Of a stretch of DNA of 64,000 nt, positions 1 through 11,700 are shown piece by piece (the stretch's first letter is position 1; each line of letters opens with the position of its first letter). Where the stretch lies: positions 186,001 to 250,000 of the forward strand of contig JAKTTT010000031.1 of NCBI GenBank assembly GCA_030581615.1. Direction: 5' to 3'. Source of the DNA: Alloascoidea africana (taxonomy: Eukaryota > Ascomycota > Alloascoideomycetes > Alloascoideales > Alloascoideaceae). Under the pieces are notes generated by a model. The model was given only the letters and a program-made list of their open reading frames with translations, was not told where the DNA came from and searched no databases. The position numbers were made by a program, and so were the translations under genes.

Positions 1-271
1 CTGGGAAATGGAAAATAAAATTTGGCGCTATGTATGATGTTGCTTGAAGGATTTCAAGTCTCGATCTAGTAACTCATCCTCAAGCTTAAATAAACACCTT
101 CGAGATGATAGTTAGAGACCTTTCCCTGACTAGACCTCACTACAAAAGACGCAACTTTTAAAAACAATTTCATTTTATTATCGTCCTACTTTTAGATACC
201 AATGTGTATTACAACACAAGATCTTTTTATCGAGCCTATGTCTAGGAGTCAGAAAGCGTTTGAAGAAACTT
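1..271. other. 3' flank of HSL7, no gene seen
   Basis: AT-rich sequence downstream of the HSL7 stop. No open frame of note, tRNA or repeat is visible. It probably contains the HSL7 3' untranslated region. Confidence 0.5.
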
Positions 272-2584
272 CTACAATCGCATAGAATAATGTTTCCCAT
301 TTGGATTGTGAAGAATCGTATTGCCAATTTTTAATCTCTCTTCCTTATTTTCCACAATCTCAACAAAGTTTTCGCCGTTTCGAGACAAGCGACCCTTGTG
401 CTGGTTTGGCTTTAGTCTCTCCTTGGAGGATTTCCCATGATCTTCAGTGCTGGTATCTTTGGAACTGCCAATGATATCAGTAGCGGGCGAGGATTTCCGG
501 TTCTTCTTATCTGAAATTCTTAATCCACTCATTTCTGTACTCGAATCACCCTCAATATCAGTTGATTCTGGTGACTTGACTTGGTTCCGATGGGATACCA
601 GAACATTCACAAAACTGCTAACACACCATTCGTACCAAACACGAGTTCCATCTGAGCAACGGCTCATCAGCACCTCTACCTCTGAATTATCCATGGTATA
701 TAAAGGTGTTTGCAAAGGGAACCAGAAAGGGAACCATGACAGCATGTTTGGTGATTTAGCAGTCATTGTATCTGGCTTGATAGAAAGACCAATTTGTTTG
801 TACAGCGAACACTCAAAAAACCCAGCCAAACCATGGATTTCTGCCTTATGTGATACTTTAAACCTCGTAATACTGTGTCTAGTGTTCTGGCTGTTTGAAA
901 AGCCGTGTCTAGACCAGGAGTAAGCCCCATTTGGATGAGAAAATTCCCAACATTTTTCATACTTTTTGCCCAAGTAATCAACTCCGGTGATCATACTGAC
1001 ATATGGAGCATGGAACGAACTATCGAACCCTTTCTCTTTCACTCGTTGATATAACACAGGCGAACAGACAGGGGCAATGTATGAGGAATATGATTGAGGG
1101 ATCATTATCCCATTAGGAGTCAAATGCTGTTCAATATTCTCAAGGCATTCAGGGGAAAGCTCATTATCTCCAAAACTCCCTAGTAGCTCACTGATAACAA
1201 GATCTAACTTTCGGGGAGGAACCCAACTTCTCATATCGCATCCTATTACCTCTACGAGGTCCTTCCATTCGGTGTTTTGTCGCTGTCTTAGGTATATCAA
1301 GGCACTTGAATTCTTCTCCACAGCGTATATAAGAAAATTGGTCAGATCTCCATGCTTTTGAACAGCTTTGATAGCTCGAGTGACTAGAGGACCTCTACCG
1401 GCTCCCACAACCGCAATTACAAGCATCTTGTCCAATGGTATCTGTTGTCTTAGATCACAAATTGCGGAGTAAATTGCCTTCTCATAGTTGCTGTATTTCA
1501 CCTCATCTTTCTCAAAAATCTCATAAATGTTGTCCGGTAAATTGCTCGAAAGAGGTTGAAGTGGATCCTCCAAGAAATTATGGTATCCGATAGAAAAAGT
1601 CTCAATATCTGGTGGCTTTGGTGTCTTTTTCATCAAATGACGAAGATACAACAGATATGCTGGTCTACCTCCTTTCATATCTGTCTGTTTTTCCGTTCCT
1701 TGTAAAACGAAAGGCACATTTTGCCTTTGAAATTCCCAGAAGATAGATTGGTGCATTCTACTGAGAACGGGAAAGTTCTTTGCATTTGAAATAAACATGT
1801 CAGTAGAAATGAAAAGGAAACCAATAGGCTCCGCACGCCATCGGTTCATAAGTGAGCTGGTGAATTTTGCACAGGTGGAAAATGAAAATAGGACTTTTAA
1901 TCTGCTGTTATAGCTGTTTATAGATCGTATCGTATTCCATGTCTCCCAGACAGAAAAAGAATCAGATTTGGTAGTTTGGCTTGCTTGTGACTCTTCGGGT
2001 TGACCAAATGAAATGTATAAGGTCAAAGAGGAAGCAATCAAGAGCGATTGGTTGATAACTTGAGCATATTGAGCTTGGTTGGAACTATTGCTAGGAGCAG
2101 GAAGGACAACACCGCTGAGACCACAGTACGAAGCATAGTCCAGTTCATGCTTTAGAATCTAGGCATTGGAGGACAGAAATGTTAGCAAGCACCGTTACAA
2201 TTTACGATCAGTGAGATAACTTACTTGAAAAGAAAATTCAGCAGTCCAGGGGTCCGAGGAATCAAGCTCAATCCAGCGTGAAACCATTCCAATACATTTC
2301 TTAGCTTTATCACCGGCGAAAATACCAACATCCTGGAAAGTTGGAGGCTCAATGAACGCCAATCGAGGTGACAAGCACCGCTTATCAAGCTCTATGTGCT
2401 CAGAATTTGCTGATAAGAAAGCCGCTTGTGAACGCTCTCTGTATGACTCGTTTGTGATTGATAATAGAACAAAATCGTATCCCTCGTTCAGTGCGTCGTT
2501 CAGAGTGTCTTGTGGTTCTGCCTGTGAAGAACTCTTGTACCCGATGGTAAGTTGGGGAGGTGAAAAATTGGTCCAATTTTGCAT
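272..2584 (-). CDS. HSL7: Hsl7/Skb1, PRMT5-type protein arginine methyltransferase
   Basis: Two exons: complement of 272..2158 joined to 2225..2584, giving about 748 residues (S. cerevisiae Hsl7 is 827). The 66-nt intron has donor GTAAGT, branch TGCTAAC and acceptor TAG. It joins the N-terminal TIM-barrel-like part (exon 1, start MQNWTNFSPPQ) in frame to ILKHELDYASYCGLSGVVLP, a family hallmark. The SAM-binding motif VVGAGRGPLV and the double-E loop SELLGSFGDNELSPE are both intact, so the enzyme looks active, making symmetric dimethylarginine. The C-terminal beta-barrel follows and the last roughly 100 residues are polar, Ser/Lys-rich and variable. In S. cerevisiae Hsl7 works with Hsl1 to target Swe1 at the bud neck; the role here is inferred. 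It is divergent from SRP54. Function is secure; the exact start is the first Met of exon 1. Confidence 0.93.
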
Positions 2585-3914
2585 GCTAGTTGTTTCTCTA
2601 ACCTGGGTTGGTGATGCCTCTCTTTAGCACTAGAATGCTGGTTTTGAGCAAATCGCATATGTGGAAAGAGTAAGCGTGATCAATTCTGTTTTTGACTGAT
2701 GTGGATAGTTTTGTACCAGGCAGTTGTTGACACCTGAAAAAAAAAACAATTTTTTATTGAAGATACATAAATCTACGGCTAATCTAATCAGGTATTTTGA
2801 GAAAGCTTTTAGCAAGTTAGTAAAACAGCTTTAACTTGTAGCAACGCTCAACTTGAGCTTTCAAGGGCTTTTGATCAGTGCAAAGTAATATGTCAACACA
2901 AGAATGATAAATCAAACTATTCTGACAGTGTGAATAAATGATAGTACATCATTTTAAAAGTCACCTCGAAGTCAAATTAAGCAAATGAGCAAAACTCGGC
3001 TTACGTCAAACTGAACACAAAAGAAACTTTGCATTCTAAAATATCATCAATTGTTCAAGTTAGTTGTCAATCCTAATCCCGGTAAGCAAGGCAAATTATC
3101 TCCAGTGTGTTGAGAGTCAGAGAAGGACCTCTTCAACTATACCTTCCCACAGTCCAAATTGTACACGTAGGACTGTTTTTAACCAAACAAGTTGGTGAGA
3201 AGAGTACGCATTAAGATCGCCCGGTCGCAAAGTTTCTTCATCCAGACAAGTAGGAAAACGCGCTTCAAGTTAAATAAAAAAAAATACCTATATCAAATTG
3301 TTAGAATTTTCATTCATTTGATAGCAATTGGAGAACAAAAGAGTGATAAAGATAATATCCCATATTGATTGGCTCATACAAGGCTGAAACTTAACGAATT
3401 ACCATTGTCAACATATAGTTCAGAAGGAACAAGTGTTTGGAAACTTATAATCACAGCAATCGGATATCATTATCATCTTCTGGTAAACAGTGGTAACAGT
3501 ACTCCACTTACCTTTTCACTTTCAGTTGAATAGTTTGGAAAATAGAAATGTTAGGGAATACAAATTTTCATTGTTGCTTCTTATAGAAGCCAGGACATAA
3601 CCATAAAGTTGTCCGATGCATTTGTGGCATAATCATGAAAACGCAGATGGCATAGAGAAGCCCTAATAGGGCTTCCTCTCTTTCTCCATGCTCTCGATTC
3701 TTATCAAAAAAAAGAATATCAGATTGAAGAAATGTATAATTTTTTACTTATAAACAGTAATACTGGAAATCTTTGTAAGCTTAATCCTGAAAACTCTCCT
3801 TTGTAATAATGATGAAAACTGTCAAAGATACAAACCCATTTGGGGTGTATGGATGTTTTCCTTTTTGTCTGAATTTGCCAACTTCCACGCTTTCCACTTT
3901 ACACTTTGTGAGCA
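2585..3914. other. Divergent intergenic region HSL7-SRP54
   Basis: About 1.3 kb of AT-rich sequence between two divergent genes; it should carry both promoters. No coding exon is convincing. A 19-bp perfect palindrome lies at 3657-3675. No RNA gene was recognised. Confidence 0.5.
3657..3675. repeat. 19-bp perfect palindrome
   Basis: Arms GAAGCCCTA and TAGGGCTTC around a central A, about 240 bp upstream of the SRP54 start. It could be a dimeric factor site or chance; no known consensus was recognised. Confidence 0.45.
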
Positions 3915-5601
3915 ATGGTTTTAGCAGATTTAGGGAAACGCATTAACAATGCGGTCTCTGATCTGACGAGGTCAAATGTAGTCGATCAACAAGTATGAAC
4001 GATTTATAAACGCTTTGGATCAAAGTTGATCCTGAATCATTCATTGTACAAAAGCTAACCATTTTTTTTTTTTTATTGGCAATCTAAAGGCAGTCGATAA
4101 CATGTTAAAAGAAATATGCAACGCTTTATTAGAATCAGATGTCAACTTTCAGCTGGTAGCAAAGATGAGGAAGAGCATAAAGACGAAAATCGGTTCTAGT
4201 GATGCACCTGGAGTCAACAAGAAGAAATTGATTCAGAAGACAGTTTTTGATGAGTTATGTGCACTTGTAGATACCAAAGTTGAACCTTTCAAACCAAAGA
4301 AGAAGAGGGCAAACGTCTTAATGTTTGTAGGTCTTCAAGGTGCAGGAAAAACAACCTCGGTAACCAAACTGGCACTGTACTACAAACGAAGAGGTTTCAA
4401 AGTAGGAGTGGTCTGTGCCGATACTTTCCGAGCCGGTGCCTACGATCAGTTAAAGCAAAATGCAAACAAGGCAAAGGTAGCTTTCTATGGTTCTGTTACA
4501 GAAACTGATCCAGTGAAAGTGGCAGCTGCTGGTGTGGAGCTGTTCAAGAAGGAAAAGTTTGAGATCATTATTGTGGACACTTCTGGAAGACATCAACAGG
4601 AATCGGAATTGTTTGCGGAAATGGTTCAAATAGGAGAGGCTATCAACCCAAACCAAACAATTATGGTACTGGATGCTTCCATCGGTCAAGCGGCAGAATC
4701 CCAGTCCCGAGCTTTTAAAGAGTCCTCAAACTTTGGAGCTATCATTTTGACGAAGATGGACGGACATGCAAAGGGAGGAGGAGCAATCTCAGCGGTGGCT
4801 GCTACCCATACTCCTATAGTTTTCATCGGTACCGGCGAGCACATAGGAGATATAGAAACGTTTTCCCCTCGGCAATTCATTTCAAAGCTTCTGGGGATTG
4901 GGGATATTCAGGGGCTGATGGAGCATGTGCAGTCGTTGAATCTGGACCAAAAAGAGACCATGAAACACTTTGAGCAAGGCATATTCACAATCAGAGATTT
5001 CAAGGACCAGCTAGGCAACATTATGAAGATGGGTCCGCTATCTCAAATTGCGAATATGTTGCCTGGCGGTATTGGCCAACTCATGCAAGGGGCAGGAGAA
5101 GAGGAGGCATCAAACAAGATGAAGCGAATGATATACGTTTTGGACTCAATGACCGATAAAGAGCTTGATAGCGATGGTCGTATTTTCATCAAAGAACCTA
5201 CGCGAATCGTACGAGTGGCCAAGGGAAGCGGTACGAGCGTTATGGAGGTCGAGTCTGTTTTGCTCCAGCAGCGGATGATGGAGAAGATGGCCGCTGGAAT
5301 GAGCAAGAACATGATGAACAACAAGAACATGACTCCCCAACAGCGACGAGCCATGATGCAGATGAAGAATGCTGCTGGCGGAGGAATGGGAGGAATGGGC
5401 GGAATGCCCGACCTTGGGAGCATGATGAAGATGCCAGGGGTGGCCGACATGATGAAACAATTCGGTGGAGGAATGGGAGGCATGCCAGGAATGGCAGATA
5501 TGATGAAACAGTTTGGAGGAGCAGGAGGCATGCCGGACATGAGCAAGATGATGAACAACCCCCAGATGAGAAACATGATGAAGCAGTTCGGTATGGGCTA
5601 G
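3915..5601 (+). CDS. SRP54: Srp54, signal recognition particle GTPase subunit
   Basis: Two exons, join(3915..3992, 4090..5601), 529 residues. Exon 1 encodes [17 protein letters not shown], the conserved SRP54 start. The 97-nt intron has donor GTATGA, branch AGCTAAC, a T-tract and an AAG acceptor. Exon 2 resumes with [21 protein letters not shown] domain: G1 [10 protein letters not shown]3 [10 protein letters not shown]4 [11 protein letters not shown]. The M domain is methionine-rich and binds signal peptides and 7S RNA. SRP54 recognises signal sequences at the ribosome and delivers them to the ER SRP receptor by GTP hydrolysis. The last roughly 75 residues form an unusual Gly-Met tail with repeated units such as [10 protein letters not shown]. 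The unrelated minus-strand frames here are shadows of this low-complexity region. Confidence 0.96.
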
Positions 5602-5811
5602 TCGGTTTGCTTGAAGGACCAGAGATTTGTAATAATTTATACCTCATAGCTCATTTTCATTTTCATTTCCAGTACTTCTCTTGCATGTGTGCGGGCGACC
5701 TGGGACATTCCTACTGAATGTGCTGGGCGGTATGCTACCGTATCTCTCTGGTATGGCACAGGAAGCTCTCTTCGTCTCTTCTCCATTTCTTCCCGCTCTC
5801 CCTCGTCGCCC

Positions 5812-7251
5812 ATGAGATTCAGATCGCGGTCCTTTGCTCGGGAGAAAGAGCCCACCGCACAGCTGCCGCCGGTGCCAGGAAGTTCCAAGATCAGCGGCCG
5901 CGAGCCGGCCTTTGCTGGAGAAGGAGCAGCTTCCAAGGGCGAGTCCAACCCAGGCACAGGCACAGGCACCACCTCCAGCACGAACACGACCGCCTACGCT
6001 ACTCCACCGCTGCCTACGGGCAATACTTACTTTAACGAGGCCAACTTTGCGACCGTGAGCACCGAAAACAGCAGTCCGGACTCTATCAGCAAGTCCAGCG
6101 ATTCAAGGTCCTCCGTATACTCCACAGACTCGCTGTTTTCGCTGGACCCAAACGCGCAAAAGCCTCGGCAACCACTGTTTTCCTCCTACTCATCCCACCA
6201 GAATCCTGCTCATACAAACACCGATCGTCACAGATCATCAGATTTCAGGGCAGCACATTCCTCGACCCGTTCTCTGGACTTCAACCCAGAGTACCCCCCG
6301 ATATCTATACCAAAGTCTCGTAGTAAAAGCCCACACCACTCCAGAAGGTTTCATTCTTTTGCAATTGCTCGCCACGCTTACAAGCAATCGGCACTTTCTG
6401 AACAAATAATAATGGAGAGAAGTAATGGCAGGGATACACAGTCGTCTCCCCTAAAGATGGAAATCGCTGCTGATGAGACCAAGAAGGAGCAGTCTTCCTC
6501 GCGAGTCATTGATAGACTTCAAACCTCAATCGACCGTCTGCGACGTGAGCATGACGCCATGAAAGCTGAAACACAAGAATTCCAACGAGGCAACACACAG
6601 CATAAAAACAGGTGTATACAGTTGGATGACCAGATTTCAGCTGTAAACCATAGAAATGAGTCCCTGCGTGCCATTTTGACCCGCAAAGAGAGGAAAATAG
6701 AGCTTTTGGAAGCGAGCATTTCCGGTTTGGAAACCAAGGTCGGTGGGCTTACGATGCACAGAGACCATCTCGATGAGAGATGTGAAATGCTCGAGCAGGA
6801 GTTGAAGGATATTGAAAAGGACAGGTTACATTTAGAACAGGCTTACGAGTCTGTGTTCTCAGGCCAGAAGAATATGAAGGTTGATTACACTTCACAGTTC
6901 CAAGAATTGAATAATCGGCTGCTTAGGTATGTGGAAGAGGAACAGCTTGGTGCCCAAAAGATCAACCACTATATGAAGCGTCTTGAAAAGCAAAAACAAA
7001 TACAGACCATGATCCTTGAAGAGAACGCAAAGCTAAAACAGTTGAACGAAAAAAGAGAAGAATCCCTAAACCATCTCATGAGAAAGCTACAATCTGAAAA
7101 TTCCCGCCAGAGAGAAGCTGTAAATCCTATAATCAACACATGTAGGGAGCTTATTGCCGAGATTTCAGAAATTCAGAGTGATATTGTTACACCAAAGGCA
7201 CTTCAATATTTGGAAAACCTTGAATTATTGGCAGTGAATCGTAATATCTAA
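5812..7251 (+). CDS. SHE3: She3-like coiled-coil adaptor protein
   Basis: About 479 residues from the ATG at 5812 (MRFRSRSF). The frame is open to an ATG at 5689, but a CT-rich leader just before 5812 and the short gap to SRP54 favour the later start. Residues 1-200 are Ser/Pro/Thr-rich and disordered. A conserved block begins with SSSRVIDRLQTSIDRL and continues as an almost unbroken coiled coil to residue about 450. The SRVI..L start, and a later segment with NESLRAILTRKERKIELLE, match the She3 family pattern. She3 links the RNA-binding protein She2 to the myosin Myo4 for mRNA transport to the bud. Other filamentous coiled-coil proteins are possible because coiled coils attract false matches. 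It is convergent with ASA1. Confidence 0.7.
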   Translation: MRFRSRSFAREKEPTAQLPPVPGSSKISGREPAFAGEGAASKGESNPGTGTGTTSSTNTTAYATPPLPTGNTYFNEANFATVSTENSSPDSISKSSDSRSSVYSTDSLFSLDPNAQKPRQPLFSSYSSHQNPAHTNTDRHRSSDFRAAHSSTRSLDFNPEYPPISIPKSRSKSPHHSRRFHSFAIARHAYKQSALSEQIIMERSNGRDTQSSPLKMEIAADETKKEQSSSRVIDRLQTSIDRLRREHDAMKAETQEFQRGNTQHKNRCIQLDDQISAVNHRNESLRAILTRKERKIELLEASISGLETKVGGLTMHRDHLDERCEMLEQELKDIEKDRLHLEQAYESVFSGQKNMKVDYTSQFQELNNRLLRYVEEEQLGAQKINHYMKRLEKQKQIQTMILEENAKLKQLNEKREESLNHLMRKLQSENSRQREAVNPIINTCRELIAEISEIQSDIVTPKALQYLENLELLAVNRNI

Positions 7252-7469
7252 AAACGGTGGGGGGGAAATCTTATATAATGGTTTATGAAGCGCTTTGATT
7301 TAATTCTATGGTCATGCCAGCATTACTTGATTGATTTTTTTATGTTTGTTTGTTCTCTCTTTTGCTATTTAGAAAAACAAAAATCTGTTCCATTACTTTT
7401 CATCTTGGCTTGGCTTATCAGGCGCTTGTTGGTCTCACTGGTATTGATGGGACGCAATATGGGAAAAGG

Positions 7470-8792
7470 CTAATATATTTCGTATACAGATACAGTTCCA
7501 TCTTTGTTACCAATAGATGCCCAGTGTTTAGATATAAGCTGTAATTCTCTTTTCATTTTTGAAGTTTGGGACAATGATTGCTGGGTCAGAGATGTCAGGC
7601 TCCTTTCACTTGTCTGGCTTCGGTTTTTGCTGCTAACAGCCAGGGACTTTGATCCATGTACACTGGTCGAGTCTTGCAAAAGAGCAAAAAGACCAATAAT
7701 GGGTTTATCCTTCAAAGCCTCCTCCTTTGGTTGTTTCCCATTTCGATTCTCTTCAATAGAATGGCGCTTTGCAGTGGTGAAGACCGCCAAAGGTTTAAAC
7801 TTGTTGTATCGATAAAGTCTCACGTTTCCATCCCATCCAACCACTAAAGCTAGTTTCCCATCAGATCTGATATCCACCATTCCAAGCCTGTTATGACGAA
7901 GATCAATGGACTGTGTTTCTATTTTGGAAAGCTCACCTTCACCAAAGGTGTACTTTATAATTTGTGGGCCAGCGCTCGTCGTTAAGAATTCTGCTTTTGA
8001 TGGATTCACTGCAATAGAAAGTATTGGCTGTTTATGAAGGTTATCAATGTTTATGGTTCTTACAGTCCTGGTATTTTCCTCAAGCTTAAACACTGCAACA
8101 TGTCCAGACTCGTAACCTGCTATAACAACCAGGTCATCCCGGATTCTTATCAATCTTAAAACCATTACAATGCCATGCTTTATTTCTTCTATAGTTCCAT
8201 CACTTGTTTGGGGAGAAAGGGGATCATATACTCTGAATCCTGTTTTCAGATCGTAAATGTCAATCTTTTCTGAATCAATATTGTTTGGCGTGGCAATGAA
8301 TGTAGAATGACAAGAAACGTTACAGAAATTCAAACAGTTGACTGTCTGAGAGTACACCATCCATGGGAGCTGCCAATGAGATTCGTCTTTTGAAAAATCG
8401 GGCAAATCTTTACAGAGATCTGCTGGTGTGTATCGTTCTGAAGCTTTCTGAAGTATCTTGAATATAAACAGTTTATTATCTTTCCCATGAGTTAGCAGCA
8501 GGTCATGTGTATGTCCCTCATAGCTTAGCTGCTGTATCGTGATTATTGAAGAATTGTGGCATTTCCAGACTCCAAGCGGTCGACGCGTTGCCATTGACCA
8601 CCAAATACACCAACCTTGTTCATCGCCAGACACTATGGTTGGTACTTTAGGGATATTCAATTCAGGAACGCATTCCTCCGCATCATTGATTTCTAAGGGT
8701 ATATAAAAATAATGGATTGTTGTTATAGAATGTAAATGCCCTCGGAGTACAAACTGTGGAGGTGGGAAACTGAGCTGTACATCAGGTGCCAT
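7470..8792 (-). CDS. ASA1: Asa1, ASTRA-complex WD40 protein
   Basis: 440 residues without an intron. The start MAPDVQLSFPPPQFVLRGH, followed by a WD40 blade and VSGDEQGWCIWWSMATRRP, is the Asa1 pattern. Blades recur (LLTHGKDNKLFIF, VIAGYESGHVAVFKL, LVVGWDGNVRLYRYN). The end WASIGNKDGTVSVYEIY closes the propeller as in Asa1. A Ser/Lys-rich insertion lies before the last blade. Asa1 is a subunit of the Tra1-Tti-Rvb ASTRA assembly that helps stabilise PIKK kinases; its role here is taken from the family. It is the last recognisable gene before the mating-type region. Confidence 0.88.
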   Translation of the reverse strand: MAPDVQLSFPPPQFVLRGHLHSITTIHYFYIPLEINDAEECVPELNIPKVPTIVSGDEQGWCIWWSMATRRPLGVWKCHNSSIITIQQLSYEGHTHDLLLTHGKDNKLFIFKILQKASERYTPADLCKDLPDFSKDESHWQLPWMVYSQTVNCLNFCNVSCHSTFIATPNNIDSEKIDIYDLKTGFRVYDPLSPQTSDGTIEEIKHGIVMVLRLIRIRDDLVVIAGYESGHVAVFKLEENTRTVRTINIDNLHKQPILSIAVNPSKAEFLTTSAGPQIIKYTFGEGELSKIETQSIDLRHNRLGMVDIRSDGKLALVVGWDGNVRLYRYNKFKPLAVFTTAKRHSIEENRNGKQPKEEALKDKPIIGLFALLQDSTSVHGSKSLAVSSKNRSQTSERSLTSLTQQSLSQTSKMKRELQLISKHWASIGNKDGTVSVYEIY

Positions 8793-11700
8793 GTAGGTTG
8801 GTTCTTTTCAAGTGAGAACGCACAGTTCACAGAGTGCGTAAATCGCACTCTGTGGTGCGTAATGTTCAGCACGTAAAGCTTATCGATAAGAGTATGGAGT
8901 AAGTGGTATTCATATTTATTAGCTATGCAAATGGAGTTGAACTATCTGTAGAACAAGCGAGAATAGATTAATGTGGATGTGCTACAGTCTAATTTAATTT
9001 TTACCTAACTAGCTTAAGAGTCAGTAACATAAAACCTTCTTAGGAAGATAGAATTAGAAACTTGGTGATGAATGGGATCTCGCAATTGTTTAGAAGCGAA
9101 TCTCAGACAACGCAAAAAATGGATTACCAATGATAGGATTAGGGGAAACCAGGAGTTCGCTAATTCATCGACAGAGCTGCTGAAATATCCAAGAAAAACT
9201 AGATGCTAGCAGTAAATAAACGCTGGTAACCGGCAAAGTAGTATAGCTATACGATCCTTGGCTCGTTTGGCTTGTTATATGGATGACCAATAAGTATATC
9301 CTTTTTTTGATTGTTTGCTTATCCAAAATTTTTGCCAATTGAGTTGCTTTCAGTATCACTACAAAGAAAACGCTCGACCTTGACACTGTATCGTTTGTCT
9401 CATCGTCGTCCAGGTTAAGGCGTAGTTGGGATAAACCGATTATTGCAGCTTGCCATCAAGGTAAACAAGAGTTGCTCTTGGTTTTCATGGTTGAATATAC
9501 GACAGTCCCGTTTGTGTATGGTTTTTCCTCTTTTCCTGTCCAACTCATTCCATTCATTGTTTGCGCAGGAAGCACAAGTATGTGCCATTCATCAATCACA
9601 CAGAGTGAAGACTTGAATGCAATTCTCTTAGCATAAGTCAAGGTAGAAATAAGTAAGCACAGAGCTAAAAAAAACCAGGAAATGGTGATAGGTCATATAT
9701 TACTTGGGTATACTTCCCATGAACGATGAATTCTGGGGTCAAGGAGAAGTGGACCCCCAACCATGCCTCTCTACTCATGGACAAAAGATCCCTCTAGCAT
9801 CGCTAAACGCATCCAGATCATCGCGTAGTGGCATAGTTCCTTCAATGGCGAAAAGGTGAAAAGAAAAAATGTGATGTGTAACCAGATGAAGGAGGCATAA
9901 AAACTCATATCGATAAGCATCGGTTTGCCTCTTGTCAAAGTCACATCCATGAAACTCTATTTTGAAATTCTTGCCCTTCATCTTAAGAAAAGAAGGTCAA
10001 GAAGTTTTCAAACTGTTGCAATGAACCAATGGATCGATTTTTAGTAAACCAAAAATATTGTCTAGTGACTGGGATCATTTAAAACCATTGTCTTTTTAAG
10101 CTCGTTTGATAGGAACACCTAGTGGGCAAAAACTTGGCATCTGTAGATTGCAACACCATGAACGTTGCATTTTCAAACGTTTGAATGCATTGTCATTATG
10201 AATTTTCCCGTTGAAAAAGTCAAAACTATTCGTTGGTAAGATTTTAACGAGAATAACAAAGAAAGTCCTGCGATCCAGGTTATGAATTCTGATGATAGTT
10301 TTTTTCAAGCACAAAAGCTATTTCATAGGAATAGTGGGTCATTCTCGGCATTGCATCCGAAAAATGCTCTTCTCTTCCAACAGCACCATTTGCAATGATA
10401 TCTTTGGGCCGTCTTGTTTTGGTCAAACTGTTCCTTGAGAATTCTCGGCATGTTCAGAGTGTGAGAGTTTTATTGCCATTTCTGTGGTTGTTTCTTCACA
10501 CCAATGGAAATATCTGCAAACTCCAATGATCACAGAGAATTCTGGAGTATTCAAAAATTAAGCCTAAAGGTGACCAGCTAACTAGCCAAAATCCTTAACC
10601 TGGTACTCTTCTAGCCCTAACAATGATTTTAACGTTTGCATGTAAAACATGGGTAAAAGCAACATGACATTTGAGACTGGGGATATTAGCTAATGAGATA
10701 AAAGACATCACTCATTAACTTTGCCACTGCTAGTAAAACAGAAGGGCTGAATTGAAACTTTTCAATGTGTCGCAGCTGAACAATAAACCCTTGCATAATA
10801 CTTGATGCCAATAGATACCAATTTTCAAGCCATCACTTTTTTTCTAAAGGTGGCTTGATATTCTGACACCCGGAAACCCTTACTCTTTAAGTTTTCTAAC
10901 ACACTGGATCCTTCAATCTACTGCCATTTCTTTAGTGACCAGCGAGTAGAGCAGTAGATAAATTGGTTTGTATTGTCTAAAGATAAACAACGAAGTAGCA
11001 TAAAAAATATTGTAAAAGCTATGCTAAAGCAAGCTGCCCATGGTCCTTGATGCAAGTGATAATGCTAGATAGTTTAACATTTCCAAATGAAGAAGTGGTT
11101 CATGAAAGCATAGGAGCCGTACAATGCAACCATCAAATCATTAGATTGAAATAAGAACGTACTCTAAGATTGCATCACACATAAGCAATTTTTGTAATAG
11201 TGTGTTACACGCTACTTAGAATTCCAGAACCATGTGTATGGTAGAGTTCTATCAACAATGTCAAATTGACAGAGTGTTTTTGTTAGACGGTGACGTGTGG
11301 CATGTGATAGTGTTACGAAATTTCACGGGACCTTCTATCTATCTTAAATCTAGCACTCCAAGACAACCTAACATCTACCCTTGCTGATATCTCCAACAGC
11401 TGAAGGCTGAAACGAATGTATTCGCTTCCCGATTTGGACGGAATACTTCACGGCTGAAGCGTTTCTCCCTATGAATCATGATGGAGTAATACTGAACTTC
11501 TGGTTTGTTAGTTTTTTTTATAGTTTGTGAGTCCTGACATATGTTCGGCACTATCCGATCAAGATTGTCGATTGACTGCGTCAGGCTCTCTGACCCCAGA
11601 GAATTTTCTGTTTTACATGTTATGAACATAGAAAAGATTCACAAAAAAGTAAGTTTAATTCGGAATTGCGAGAAACTGAAAAGGTAATATACTCCTCGAA

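Noticed and set aside
3800-3880. Possible C/D box snoRNA (TGATGA and CTGA words) near the SRP54 start
   Set aside because: No terminal stem, and such short words are frequent by chance.
5043-5647. Several minus frames opposite the SRP54 C-terminus
   Set aside because: They mirror the Gly-Met repeat of SRP54 and are composed of low-complexity Pro/Ile or Ser/His; the sense gene is certain.
5689-5811. Earlier ATG of the SHE3-like gene
   Set aside because: It would leave only 87 bp after SRP54, and the sequence before 5812 looks like a CT-rich leader; it cannot be fully excluded.
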